Part shown: positions 45,545-56,929 of the stretch, piece after piece
Numbering within the stretch: position 1 is the first letter of the stretch
Layout of the letters: each line of letters begins with the position of its first letter
NCBI GenBank assembly: GCA_002633005.1
Contig: NMRA01000036.1
Coordinates: 852,440-916,439 of the forward strand
Direction: 5' to 3'
DNA length: 64,000 nucleotides
Source of the DNA: Phoronis australis
Taxonomy: Eukaryota > Phoronida > Phoronidae
Notes under the pieces: model-generated
Told to the model about the DNA's origin: nothing
Database searches by the model: none
Seen by the model: the letters and a program-made list of their open reading frames with translations, nothing else
Translations under genes and position numbers: made by a program

Positions 45545-46310
45545 ACATGTGTTATTCTTTGATTGGTCCTAAGATATCGGTCGTCATATAAGTTCATTGA
45601 AATAGCGCACATGAAAAAATTCACAATGGGTGGGTAAGATAAACGGATAAAAAATTTAAACAAACTTAAACAGGCAAGATAGATACTGAGAACATACATG
45701 AAGCATTATATAAATAGTAAACACTATTTGGATTAACTATTCAGTGATAGATAGTGTCAAATGCAATCACATCTATCTGCAATTCGGCGATTCAGGAAGC
45801 CGGCCATGATTACTACCGCTACCTAGCTGGTAGGCGACCTTTGAAGCCATTTAGACGTATCGGAATTACTTCGAACGTTTACAATAAATCCACATGACTA
45901 AGCCCCCCCCCCCNGTCTCTATTGCGATACCAAAATCATGCACCTATGACAGATAATAACAAAAACTATAGACCAATCGAGAAAGTGACACCTTCTTTAC
46001 TGCATGTCACTAAAACTTTCCCCATTTTAAGAGACATCTGCATTTTTTGTATTGCTGTGCCGTAATAGAGCGTACTGTAGCATTTGGCTTCACGTTGCTG
46101 AGTTCACCACGCTGAACTCGAAACCATATTTTACTTGTTTGGGTATTCGAGGTTAGTTTGCAACACTGAAGAAAGTTTGTTTACAAACATTTGAAAAGCT
46201 TGAAGATGGCCATACTTGAATAATATTGGCACGCTTGAGTAAGTCACGTACTTTCCACTAGCTTGAGAAATGTTACTGAGAAAAGAATACACAACATTGG
46301 CAGATTTGTT
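45545..46310. other. intronic, no recognised feature
   Basis: It holds a C11 run and one N at 45903-45914, probably a sequencing gap. Nothing else was recognised. Confidence 0.4.
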
Positions 46311-46316
46311 CAGTAC

Positions 46317-46467
46317 CTTGATCCGAACAGCTCTGTCAAGCAAGTGTCCGAGTCAGCCTCGTGCATCACTTCTTGTTCACTGAGTGACAAGGACATCGTA
46401 GATAGACCAAGGTTGCGGCTGGCATGGTTGACCTCCCAGAAATGCCTGGCTATTGTTTCACCAACGT
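46317..46467 (-). CDS. C16orf89: C16orf89-like exon 3
   Basis: The acceptor is GATTTTGTCTAG and the donor GTACTG. The frame, set by exon 2, reads D-VGETIARHFWEVNHA, then SEQEVMHEADSDTCLTEL and FGS. This aligns with the family's PGFWKLPHAW ... FSEERSDVCLVQLLGTG stretch. The conserved Cys of SD.C is present. It has 49 full codons, enters phase 1 and leaves phase 2. It is too short to stand out as an open frame, and it was identified by family pattern plus phase agreement. Confidence 0.8.
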
Positions 46468-46689
46468 CTAGACAAAATCATAACAAGGAATGTAAGTGAA
46501 ATCTTAATCTCGAAAAATCAGGACAGATCGATGTCCTATATTATTATTATTTACTTACTATAGGCCTAGCGACGTAAGGGTCTAATGAATACATAATCTC
46601 AAATACAGAATATTCACCACACCCATCAGGCTCAATGGGTTTACTCATTCACCTTATGACAATTAAACCATAGCATAATGTAATGCACA

Positions 46690-48370
46690 CACTTCAGTCT
46701 AGTTTACAAATAAAAAACTACTTCTAACCTGCAAAGCGTCTTGAATAAAAAAGGACTTAGAGTATAGCCAAATTCTGTGTCTGGGGGCAACAAAATTGTT
46801 TGAGGAAGAAAATCTGGTGCTGATTTGGTCGCTGTTGCGAACGAGTAATAAGTTACGAGATAAATAAGCTCGTACATTGTTTTGAAAACACTTATGCATC
46901 AGACACAAACGCCTATATATAAAATATTTGTCAACAGGCAGTCATCCCAGTTTGTTAAACATATGAGTTGATGGAGTGTCAAAAGGCACACCGATAATAA
47001 GTCTTCTGAGCCTTCAATAGACAGGAAACCAGTTTTGCATTGCATCCTGACAACACAGTACTACAATAAATAAAGAGGAACTTCACAGGCGCTGAAATAT
47101 TTCAGACGCCCTTTGAGAAGAAATGATGATAGGCGCCGGAAAAGACCAAGACACTGTCTAATTTTGACACAGTTCCACTAATATAGCTAGACCAGTTGGT
47201 CACCTCAGAAACCGGATTGAGAGACAACTACTTAGTCATCCTCAGTCAAAAATGAATAAAGGGTATTGTGAATATGTTTCTCCAGCACTTTAAATAAGAT
47301 CGGCAAAATTGAAATTGGTCCGTAATTGTTTACATTGTCAGCAGCACCGCCTTCGTGTAAAGGAGCTACTTTTCCAAGTTTCCACAAACTAGGAAATTTG
47401 GATGTTTTTATGCTCAGGTTCAACAGATAGGTGATAGCTCATCGTGAGCTATTTTCAGTAATTTGGAGCCGACACCAATCATACCAGTAGATTTATCAAG
47501 ACCATTTAAACACTTGTCAACAAACTCCATAGTGACCAGAAGAATATCATATCCTATATCATTGCCTACTCTGGATTTAACAATGTCATCTAGATCGTTA
47601 GAAGTGGAGGTTGTATCTTCAAGATCACGGGTAGGTTTACTAGCTATGTCAATAAAAATTGTTGAAATTATTAGAAATCTGAATTTTATCATACACACAA
47701 TTCTCATGAATCCTCAGCATAGCAGGTGATGAGGATTTTTCTTTAGGGGCAACTTGTCTGATGACTTTCCATAACATTTTGTGATTACTAAGATTGCTAC
47801 TGACCAGTGAAGAGTAATAGTAAATCTTTTCCTTTTTAATCATTGATACAACACGATTTCGTTTCAGTTTGTAGCCCTCTAATTTCCGCGTTGTTATAGA
47901 CTGTCCCTGAGTTTTATCGCTTCAAAAATGTCATCACTGATCCATTCTGGTTGACGTAATCCCTCCACACGCTTTGCCTTCCATGGAACATGGACGTCTA
48001 AGATGCTATTTGATAACTTGTACCATACATCAAGAGCATCAGCAATATCATCAGATGCTTTGATGACTGACCATGGAGCAATAGAAAGACCAGATTTTTA
48101 AATCTGCCCTTACCTTTAAAAAGGCAGCGCATCAAAGTTATTAAGCGATCTGTAGGTCACACACTCGTAGTGAAACTTGGTGCCAAAATGTTTTTTTTCG
48201 GAATATGCATACATGGTAGTGATCGCTTAACCCATTTTGACTGATCTCAAGAACTCCGGAGCAGAAATATAAACATGATCAGGCAGGGAGGCAGAAACTG
48301 ACACTGTCTTTGGTGTTAGTTCAACTGTTCCCTTGCACATGCGGATTTGTCCTTTAGTAGCCATCTTAAA
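46690..48370 (-). mobile_element. second CR1-like relic with internal deletion
   Basis: Minus-strand pieces in order from the right: endonuclease end NGLSDHYHVCIF (~48235), linker QPEWISDDIFEAIKLRDS (~47920), SSLVSSNLSNHKMLWKVIRQ (~47790), GVGSKLLKIA (~47465), RT start WKLGKVAPLHEGGAADN...PISILP (~47350) and, after a deletion removing the palm and YADD, the C-terminal KLGWLPVDKYF and SKSFFIQ (~46960-46745). There are multiple stops. It lies in the intron between exons 2 and 3 of the C16orf89-like gene. It is a different family from the 42-45 kb element. Confidence 0.75.
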
Positions 48371-48439
48371 TGTCTATTTGAATCACTCCCTGAAAAGAAC
48401 AGCTTTACTCAACAACACTTTTGCGTATACGTTGTCTTG

Positions 48440-49435
48440 AACGTGTGAGGTCGGCATTGTTTGCTTACTACGTCAGTGTTGAACTTTTCGCGTTCAGTCT
48501 TGACAACGGTAACAACGTGAAGACAACTGATCTCACGTAAGTGCAAAACGTGAGTTTTAATTATCGATTTATTGTAAAAGTTCGTAAAATTTGTACAACT
48601 TTTCATGGTTTCAGAAAGTTTAGCTGTCCAAGAGGTGGTGTAGCTTAGTGCATGTGTCTTATTCAGTTGGGTGTTTGAAATGTGACTTTTGTTCTCAGGC
48701 CATCCTTGCAAAAGCTACAGTAATCGGGTGATAACCGGTATGTTTTACTCATATTCTGTGCCAAAACATCTCGATTTCCGTAATATTTCATGGAAGTAGA
48801 TAAGGAGGATGCTTTGTTACAAATATTCAAAGCAAAACTTTTTTCAATCCATTTTTGCCCAAAATCATTATTGGTGTAACCAAAATGACAACTGATTCTG
48901 CCTGCGTGAAAACAATCAATATCCTAAGTATAACAGTTATCTGTCATTTTTTGCTGCCACCATAAGTGATTTTGCGCAAAAATGCAAAAAAAATGTGTGG
49001 TCAATTCACGCTCTCATTTATTCCTGTTTGGTTTTACTATCAAATCATTCTTCTTATTTGCTTTCATGAAATATTACGGAAAATGAAATGTTGTGGCAAA
49101 TTAATCACCCGATAATTGTGGCTTTTCTGAGAAAAAGGAGCAAAGCGACGAGAGCCTCACAAGAAAGGCCGTGAAATTTCAAACATTCAACCGAGTAAGA
49201 CACGTGCACTTAGCCATACCATCTGCTGGATAACTAAGCGTTCTAAAAACATTAAAAACTTGAAAAAATACAACGATCTATTACAATCAATCGACAATTA
49301 AAACACCACCCGTTTGTGCACGTACGCGAGATCAGTTGTCTTCATGTTGTTATTAGAGTATACTGTACGAGTGACCATCTGAACGCAAAAATGTAGATCA
49401 AGAGTGTAACATAGATACTGAAAAATGCCGACCTT
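48440..49435. mobile_element. 1-kb foldback element with ~370-bp inverted arms
   Basis: The left arm (about 48440-48815) and right arm (about 49045-49435) are inverted copies at roughly 75-80% by eye. Shared blocks are AGGTCGGCAT, GAAGACAACTGATCTC, TTAGTGCATGTGTCTTA-like, AATCGGGTGAT and TTCCGTAATATTTCATG. The left arm contains GGTGTAGCTTAGTGC, resembling a tRNA A box. The ~230-bp centre has no domain. It lies in the intron between exons 2 and 3 of the C16orf89-like gene. Confidence 0.75.
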
Positions 49436-49540
49436 ACAGGTTTTCGTGTAGCAGAAGCTTTCCTAGTTGGAATTTGCCTTCTGCGTGTAGTTTAATGTTT
49501 GACAAATGTTCTTAAATGCTTGACCTGTGAACAAACTTAC

Positions 49541-49699
49541 CATTGTAATAAACTGGCGACAGAGTTTTAATATATGGAGTCGCCTTATCACTAACTAGTC
49601 CTGCCATGTCTCTTATATCGGAGATAGTCTGCACAAGCCAAAGTTTCGTTATACTAGGTTTAGATCGAAGCAGATTTTCCAGTAAAACTGTACACTGCC
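49541..49699 (-). CDS. C16orf89: C16orf89-like exon 2
   Basis: The exon lies between acceptor ATATTTTGCAG and donor GTAAGTTT. Its first two bases complete the Gly codon left open by exon 1, giving IVE-G-QCTVLLENL, which continues the family's VLEAQL... segment. The exon ends KTLSPVYYN plus one base, matching the family's SDPKYL region. It has 52 full codons and is phase 1 at both ends. Confidence 0.8.
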
Positions 49700-49749
49700 C
49701 TGCAAAATATATTGGATTCAACACTTGATAACAGTGACAATGCATGCTT

Positions 49750-50650
49750 GGATATAATGAAGCAGTACAATATTAGGTAACGGTGTGTGGACCTTTATTC
49801 CATCTAATTTGCACTGTGTGTCAACTTAGGCCTACGCTTGATAAGACATATGCCATGATACAGCAAAGACACTCCGTGTTCGCAACCTGAACTACTAGAG
49901 ACTGACGATGTCTAGCAATATTAAGAACGTTAAACAATTTAAAACATAGCTTTTACTATCACCATTGTCGCGTTAATTCCAAGATCAGTCGTCACCAATA
50001 GGTTATACATAATGCTTTCTGAGCTTCACTCCTTTTATTGTTCATTGAATTTTTCGTAATGAACATAAAGATTATTGAAAATGATAGACTAGGTGTTTAT
50101 CTGATCTCAACAACGAGAGTTTTTTTCTAGTGAGGGGAATTTACGCGAAATGGTCTTTGAGTTGGAATTAATCTGCTAAAGTTTAGTGTAGACAATACAC
50201 ATCATGTAAAGTGAGATGCTACTGACAGGACCAGGAAAACAGCTACAAAATGAGTTAGGGTTTAAAACTAAGATCTTGTTTAATTGTCAATGTTAAATTC
50301 TTAACAGAACGCTTTTGTGTCGAAAACCTTCCACGCTCATCTGATTTCAAATTATTGTCGAATGAGTCGGAAACTCAAGTCCCAGGCAATGAGCCATTTT
50401 TTCGAATTTACAAGTTTAGCGTTTGCCAACCTCAATAAATTACAAAGGCTCGATGATAGTTACGATATTGTTGTTGGTAATAAAAGTAGAATCCTGTCAC
50501 GGTAAGGACTATTAGGATTTCCAATTTATGAGCGTGAAGGACCAAATTCGATTTTTGTTTTTAGGAGTAAAACAGTGGAAGCTGCAACTGTTCAGCAATT
50601 TAGGCTGTCATGTTGTTAGTCTTGGGTGCCAGAAACGGAGGATACAATAT
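49750..50650. other. intronic, no recognised feature
   Basis: Part of the intron between C16orf89-like exons 1 and 2. No repeat copy or domain was seen. Confidence 0.4.
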
Positions 50651-50654
50651 TTAG

Positions 50655-51288
50655 TGAAAACCTGACATTTCATTTTGCTGTTGAAGCACCTTGGTTGCCG
50701 TCCTGATGACTTACGCAGATACGTAGTGTAGCTAATAGAGCATCTGCAAGGATGTCAGCTTGTTTACGTCACTGTGCGAGGTGGTTAAGAAGTACTCTGC
50801 TCACAAGGTTACGCTGTAGCCACCGGATCTAGGATACCATAAGGTGGGGAGGGGCCAACCAAAATATTTACGGAACAAAATGAGTTGGTATGCTCCAGAA
50901 ACGGTATGTTGACTGTTTTTGTCGTGCTCGTAGGGGTTGGAGGCGGGAATAAATCCAACACCTGTAAATCTAGCCCAAGATCAGCCCGACATGGGCTCGC
51001 TATTGTGCAAATGGACTTGCCACCAGTAGGCACCCCATATTCTAACTGAACCCGTGTACCACTCATGGGGATCGCTAGATAGTACCACCATCTCTACTTA
51101 GCAGAGTAGAGATGGTGATGCCCCCATAGGACCTTCATGGAAGCTTTTCGGCGAATTATGCCTCGCACTGATTAAATCATCAAAGTCACAATTGTGACCT
51201 AATATTGTATTGGGTAAACCAATTTATACTAGAACTCTTACCTTCCACAATTCGAGTTCCAATAACAGCGTCCAGGTTGAGATCTGCG
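50655..51288. repeat. 634-bp direct duplication, unit 1
   Basis: This copy matches 51290-51923 with only a handful of substitutions and no length change. It ends at a single N (51289). It includes the last 47 bases of exon 1 of the C16orf89-like gene plus adjacent intron and a 12-bp-arm hairpin (ACCATCTCTACT). The N at the junction suggests an assembly join. Confidence 0.95.
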
Positions 51289-51289
51289 N

Positions 51290-51923
51290 TGAAAACCTGA
51301 CATTTCATTTTGCTGTTGAAGCACCTTGGTTGCCGTCCTGATGGCTTACGCAGATACGTAGTGTAGCTAATAGAGCATCTGCAAGGATGTCAACTTGTTT
51401 ACGTCACTGTGCGAGGTGGTTAAGAAGTACTCTGCTCACAAGGTTGCGCTGTAGCCACCGGATCTAGGATACCATAAGGTGGGGAGGGGCCAACCAAAAT
51501 ATTTACGGAACAAAATGAGTTGGTATGCTCCAGAAACGGTATGTTGACTGTTTTTGTCGTGCTCGTAGGGGTTGGAGGCGGGAATAAATCCAACACCTGT
51601 AAATCTAGCCCAAGATCAGCCCGACATGGGCTCGCTATTGTGCAAATGGACTTGCCACCAGTAGGCACCCCATATTCTAACTGAACCCGTGTACCACTCA
51701 TGGGGATCGCTAGATAGTACCACCATCTCTACTTAGCAGAGTAGAGATGGTGATGCCCCCATAGGACCTTCATGGAAGCTTTTCGGCGAATTATGCCTCG
51801 CACTGATTAAATCATCAAAGTCACAATTGTGACCTAATATTGTATTGGGTAAACCAATTTATACTAGAACTCTTACCTTCCACAATTCGAGTTCCAATAA
51901 CAGCGTCCAGGTTGAGATCTGCG
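51290..51923. repeat. 634-bp direct duplication, unit 2 (continuous with exon 1)
   Basis: This is the copy whose right edge continues into the rest of exon 1 without a break. The small open frames in both units (50809-51066 and 51420-51701, minus) are intronic shadows. Confidence 0.95.
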
Positions 51924-52066
51924 TAGTGTTGTCCTAAAAATTCAATTGCCTTCTCAACTGCTATCACAACTTTTTCCAAGTAAGTTTTGTTTTCTTCAGC
52001 GACGTCAATGTTGAATAACCCGACTCTCCATAGACATAACGTTACAACAATTGTCGCAGGACGCAT
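51877..52066 (-). CDS. C16orf89: C16orf89-like exon 1: signal peptide and N-terminal helix region
   Basis: The ATG at 52066-52064 is the first after an in-frame stop. A longer frame to 52075 would need TTG. The first ~23 residues (MRPATIVVTLCLWRVGLF...) look like a secretory signal. Then come YLEKVVIAVEKAIEFL, an N-glycosylation sequon (NKT) and DLNLDAVIGTRIVE, which matches the family's NLNLDGVLGTRVLE block. The donor GTAAG follows at 51876, phase 1. The 3' part of this exon is duplicated at 51242-51288 by the direct repeat described separately. Confidence 0.85.
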
Positions 52067-52079
52067 GGCTGTCAATGCT

Positions 52080-53330
52080 GCTTTTTAGAGACCTCACAAA
52101 ATGATAAAAGATTCACACTGCATAGTTTTTGCTCTGAAAGTAATCGGAAACGATTCAGTAAGGAATCATGTTTTAAAAAACAAATTATCTGGTTGACGCG
52201 AAGGGAATAGTTTTTTCAGATGAACATTGTCGTGTTTTGATTCGACGCGTACGTTATGAATGCAAATGTCTATACCCAACTGTTGTCCGTGTTGGTATGT
52301 CGAAACAGCACGTTGTTTTATTTGTTTTATGATAGAATTTTGGACACACGATAGACACTCATGCATGCTTCAAGACAGAAGGTGGTACTAGCTAGTATTC
52401 GGGATGCCGCTGATCCTTACTTTCAAACACATTACCAGTCCACCTGATTGGGTGTTTAAACCAATTGCATGCAGTACTCAACAATGGTCTTAAAACAGCA
52501 TTCTAAATTTTGGCCAAAATCTAATTTAGTTTGAGCCTAATCATTGCAGTCTAAAACCAGCCCAAATAACGATGAAGCGTTTAAACTGCAACTACTAATT
52601 TGGTCAGCCGTCGACACAGTTCGTATATGAACGTCCTAGTTTTTGCGCCCTGTTTCTTCAGAGAGTTCGACCATAAAAGGCAATGTGTTGTGTGGGGTCT
52701 TGTTCTTACCATGTTCTTTTTGTGTGAAGTCATTGTTGATTCTATGATTTCCTCTTGATGAACATAAGAGTTTGAATGATTGTACCAGGTTGACCATCTC
52801 TGCTTGGAGTGATGTTACTCTTCATATTCTTTTGACCTTGATATTAGGTATTTGATACATCTCTCACACTCTTAAGGTAAGATTCGAGTTGTAGTCAACG
52901 TACGTACCGTCGATTTTGAGTCTCAAAACAAACAGCGCCGAGAAAGAAGAAACGCATTTATCAAACATTATGTGAATGTAGGCGAGTCATACACTGGAGA
53001 AACGTTAAGGTCATTGGAAACCATCGTTGCTGAATACAAATGTTGTTGGATTACAAACGTTGAGGTCAATGGAAACCACCGTTGTTAAACTCAAGAAATG
53101 TTGTAGAGGGTAGGAGACGCGGGGCACACGTGCTGAAAACAACATAACACACAATCGTATAAAATCCTGGGATTTGACAGTAAAACAGGTTGGACTAAAG
53201 TGAAGATCCCGGAAACATGTACATGAAGCTACACGATAATTTCTCCAGTCAGCCTTGAAAGCAGCCAGGCGACGCGTACATTGTCCACCTCTAAAACCTA
53301 AAAATTTATCCCTCTTAGCAAATGGTGACG
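52080..53330. other. upstream of the C16orf89-like gene; no recognised feature
   Basis: Presumed 5' UTR and promoter region of the gene. No TATA box or other strong motif could be assigned. Confidence 0.35.
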
Positions 53331-53337
53331 CAAATGT

Positions 53338-53400
53338 CTGGTGGTGATAAGAGTGCTGGACTGGCAACCGAAGAAGCCGGCCAACGCTTCAAGTCCCATT
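53338..53400 (+). repeat. tRNA-derived SINE head (relic)
   Basis: TGGTGATAAGAGTGCTGGAC resembles a Pol III A box with the following anticodon arm, and GCTTCAAGTCC about 45 bp on resembles a B box. The acceptor stem does not pair, so this is not an intact tRNA. The body of the SINE was not delimited. Confidence 0.4.
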
Positions 53401-53404
53401 TGCA

Positions 53405-54668
53405 CCAAAAATCAAAAAACTGCTCACCATTGACGTGCATAAATGTACCACATACTCGTGTCCATTCTTCCAAGAACTCTGCATGCAACAGCTGAAAATG
53501 GTTGGAGAAATTGCCAACCAAGTTACCACATGGCCACATCTGAGCTGTTTTATTAAGTTCCTAGTGAGAATATTATCCACACTATATCATACTGCAATAT
53601 TGGCCAACAAAAACCTTGGTGAATGTTTGTACTACACAGACACTTAGTTTCCTTCCGAAGTTCCAACTCACGTCACCATCACGAGCGTAAAACGCTACTT
53701 ATTCAGCAACATCCTAAAAACGTTCTGTGCGTTTAGGGTAAACATAATTAATCACGCACACATTCTCATGATATTCTCAAAGTAATGTGACAGCTTCATT
53801 GCACACAACGTAACTGATGTGAAATTAGGATGTCGCAATCATCAAGTTGCTATGGTTTGAGATGGCCTTCAAAACACAAACAGTCGTAATTTGTTTTCAT
53901 AAGGACAATTTGAAAACTACTTACTTAGACTACAAACGGTCACAACTGCGTAATCTGTCGCAACCCCAACGTCACAATGGCAATCGCCATTGGTATCATT
54001 ACAACAACTTAGTCCCGTTTAGTCCGTATTTCAGACGACACCGGTTTTCAGAGGCCTGATATCAATATTTTTAGTTAAGCCCCAGGCTTGTTCTATTGTA
54101 TGAAATCCCGAGGCAAATGGCAATTATCTACCACACTTAATTAATACATTAATATAAACACGAATCGTCTCTTAACAGTTGTCAAAAAATAAAAGTCCAT
54201 CAAAGCGTTTTGGCCAATTTTTGTCGTTTTTACTCCACGATAGAAGGATTTTACACTAACTTTTCAGGAGGAATTTGATTTCAGACGCCAAACACATTAC
54301 AAATTTACCACTAAAAACATCAGGGTAGAGTTCAGTAACGATAGGACCCCGCTAAAACACAAGACTTCTCGAGATTACGTGAGATGTTACCTTGTATTTT
54401 AAATAACAACTCGTGATTTTAGCGAGGTCCTAGCGTTATTGAACACTGTCCAGATATCCAAATGGTATTCAGCGAAAACGGAGATAACTCTGCTGCAGAG
54501 GACGAATATGTGACTTTTCATAATGGTGCTCTCTGAGAGTATGAAAGTGACTTTTGATTGATCACATTTAGTGAACAGTAATTCAATACTTACATAGGGG
54601 TTCATAAACATAAAAATATAAAAGCTAGGAAATAAATTACGCTGTCGGACTCTCCCATTTTTGATTAG
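53405..54668. other. no recognised feature
   Basis: Short overlapping frames on both strands, none with a known domain. Confidence 0.4.
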
Positions 54669-54876
54669 TTAAACAGTACACACCATGGATTTTTGCACAT
54701 TTTGAATTACCGGTGGCCACAGACTAAATGTATGACGTAACATTTAGCTAAACCCATGTTTATTTTGTGTAATTAGCTCGAAATTTTGATTTTTCTTTCA
54801 ATTTTGCCAATTTTCACATTTCCCGCCATGTGACGTCATGGGTTGAACGCAAGAGACCAGTGACTAGCATTGAACA

Positions 54877-55125
54877 ATGGCGGAGAGCAGTGAATTTGAA
54901 AGCGACGACGATTATGAGCAAGAATTGAATGAATACTATGAAGAAACGTACGGGAATGGTGGCCAGGATGAGGAAATGGGGTTGCACGAAAGCGAGAACA
55001 AGTTTGATGTGCTTCCGGCTGCGTACTTTCCTACTTTGAGCCTTACGAACTGGATCTTCCCGCGACAGAAGCGGCCTCGGGCTCGGCTAGTCAACCCAGT
55101 CATCCAACAGACGATCCTGAATTAA
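54877..55125 (+). CDS. small acidic protein frame in Kolobok-like copy 2
   Basis: The 82-codon frame starts MAESSEFESDDDYEQELNEY and continues through LPAAYFPTLSLTNW and a basic RQKRPRAR stretch. It follows the CRE motif by about 40 bp. It is the unbroken version of the frame in copy 1. I cannot assign a family. It may be the N-terminal part of an accessory protein. Confidence 0.4.
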   Translation: MAESSEFESDDDYEQELNEYYEETYGNGGQDEEMGLHESENKFDVLPAAYFPTLSLTNWIFPRQKRPRARLVNPVIQQTILN

Positions 55126-55169
55126 GAGCCGATGTTTCTGAATGATAAATATTGTCCTTTATTGAACTA

Positions 55170-55375
55170 GGCCTTCATCGTAACATCTCCTGCGACTCAA
55201 AGTGTGCAGAACACAGAGTGGCCCCGGACAGAATCGCTTGGTCCACGATGAGGTCCAACACTCTCGTTCGGCGCACGAAGCGATGCCAATTCTGCGCAAC
55301 TTTGGTGTCCTTCGGAACACCGAGACGTTCTCCGCCTGGCTGCTGTTGCTGCAGCCTACGGAAATACATCTTTTG
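55170..55375 (-). pseudogene. THAP domain remnant in Kolobok-like copy 2
   Basis: Same layout as copy 1: PKDTKVAQNWHRFVRRTR and LCSAHF are present. The same one-base shift separates the first Cys pair from PKD. The segment after AHFE is deleted. Confidence 0.7.
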
Positions 55376-55619
55376 ATCCCTCTACGAACCTTCTCGGCGC
55401 TAAATGTACTTTGCTTTCACTTCACTCTTAATTGTCTCTGATCCGAACAGTATGGCGAACGACTAGGGTTCAACCCATGACGTTGTACATATTTATTATT
55501 TTTTCAATTTTTACGTGTTTATGAGCAGTGCACTAAAGGCACTGAAATCAAGTAAGATATAATAATAAAATTTATGTTGAGGTACTAATGTCATGTTGTG
55601 AACACATTAAAGTTCACTA

Positions 55620-56390
55620 ATTTAGTCCAGCTTTTGATACCAGCTGGGATCTAAATCATCCTGCTGAATCAGTGGCAGCCAATGGCTTTGTCGCGGATAC
55701 AACTTCGCCGAGGGAAAGGACGTCCTTGCACATCAATTGATATTTCAAAAGGTTAGCCCTTTTTCGCAAGGCATTGATCATCTCACCGTACAGCAGTGGC
55801 AATTTGCTCCATTATAATAGCAGGAAAGGTGTTAAATAAAAGCGCTGTTTATACCAGTAGGTTGAAACCTCCCGTCCGGGTTCTGTGGATGGTGTTGATT
55901 GCCTGTCCAACAAAGACCGGGGCCCGGTCTCTAATCTTTGTGCTCGAAACGAAGTCGAAATTATTTTTTAGCAATATCTCTGCTCCTTTTGTGCTAACTC
56001 AAGATAAGTGGTTATCAGACTGTGGTCGAACAATTATAGGTTATGCATATGAATGTCTAGTCTAAGTTTCCACTTAAAATCCCTCATATTCGTGCTACAA
56101 CCTCGAGTAAAAACTCGAAATTTCGAGTTCAAACTCGAACTTTTAGCTTTAATGATGGATTTTTGGAGTGCAAACTAGGACTAATAAATCATCTACGTAA
56201 GTCATTATGTACTCGAGCATTTAGAGTAATAGACCCTTATCTTGAGTTCGCACTAAAGTAGAGTAAAAAAATGCCAAACATAATTTCGAATTCCATTTCG
56301 AGTAAAAAGATTCGAGACTGGGCCCTGATCGTCGTCTGGCGAGCTTGTGAATTTCAATATGGCACGGCTATTCTGAAAGTCAGCTATGTA
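55620..56390. other. no recognised gene
   Basis: On the minus strand about 55650-55800 an open stretch reads GEMINALRKRANLLKYQL, which may be a transposon protein scrap. An 18-bp palindrome (AACTCGAAATTTCGAGTT) lies near 56112, with further CTCGA repeats to 56310. Confidence 0.35.
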
Positions 56391-56398
56391 GTATTCTC

Positions 56399-56541
56399 AT
56401 GGGCGGCGCAGCACTACAAAAAGTGGGGGATTAAAGCCCCCAGACCCCCTGTGGTGCACCGCCCATACATCATGGGCGGCGTAGCACTGAAAGAAGTGGA
56501 GACTATAGCCCCCCCAGCCCCCTATGGTGCGCCGCCCATGA
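56399..56541. repeat. two tandem GC-rich hairpins (~72 bp each)
   Basis: Each unit begins ATGGGCGGCGYAGCAC and ends GTGSRCCGCCCAT, forming a 13-16-bp stem. An inner GGGGG...CCCCC pair gives a second stem. Units span about 56399-56466 and 56471-56541. Confidence 0.8.
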
Positions 56542-56929
56542 ATTTCTACATGCACATGTAGGCGCCTAACTAACAGGAATTACATGAGCCGCGCCGTCTT
56601 GTTCAACAAGACTTTGAGTAAGTTATGACTCGAGATTGGACGTTTTGTTGAGCCTGATTGACTTCCTATGACAATGATTTCAATTGCCATTTCTGAATGG
56701 TGAACTAAGGTCTTCAGTCTAATCTTGAAACCGTCTCCACTGTTTTGTACACAGTACTGCGTAATTCACCATGAACAAAATTGCACAGACTTTTCATTCA
56801 TGTATTTCTTGCGCCATCGACAAAGTAATTCTTAGTTGAAGTCAATGATTTTCCAAACGCATGAACATGACCATTCAAAAATACCAGTTACCTGCAAACG
56901 TCTGGTATAACGACGCCAGTTCGGTCAAC

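Larger units (their letters stand above)
37635..52066 (-). other. C16orf89: C16orf89-like gene span (six exons, minus strand)
   Basis: Six exons run right to left at 52066-51877, 49699-49541, 46467-46317, 42050-41939, 39321-39162 and 37849-37635. Junction phases are 1, 1, 2, 0 and 1, and every one closes in frame with GT/AG sites. The joined product (about 330 residues) follows human C16orf89 (UPF0764 family, a secreted protein of unknown function) from the signal peptide to GCFGE. The family usually continues into a segment with an SH-containing Cys motif, which I did not find. So the last exon is either missing or lies further left. Introns carry two CR1-like relics, a foldback element and a palindrome. 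Confidence 0.85.
54673..55606. mobile_element. Kolobok-like DNA transposon relic, copy 2
   Basis: The 934-bp element is flanked by TTAA (54669-54672 and 55607-55610), with ends ACAGTACACACCATG and, inward from the right, TGTGTTCACAACATG. It is collinear with copy 1 at about 95% by eye, including the E2F-like (54819-54827) and CRE (54831-54838) motifs. Relative to copy 1 it lacks ~23 bp in the THAP remnant and a few bases elsewhere. No DDE transposase. Confidence 0.7.

Noticed and set aside
53338-53400. Functional tRNA gene
   Set aside because: A- and B-box-like motifs are present but the acceptor stem does not pair, so it is called a SINE relic.
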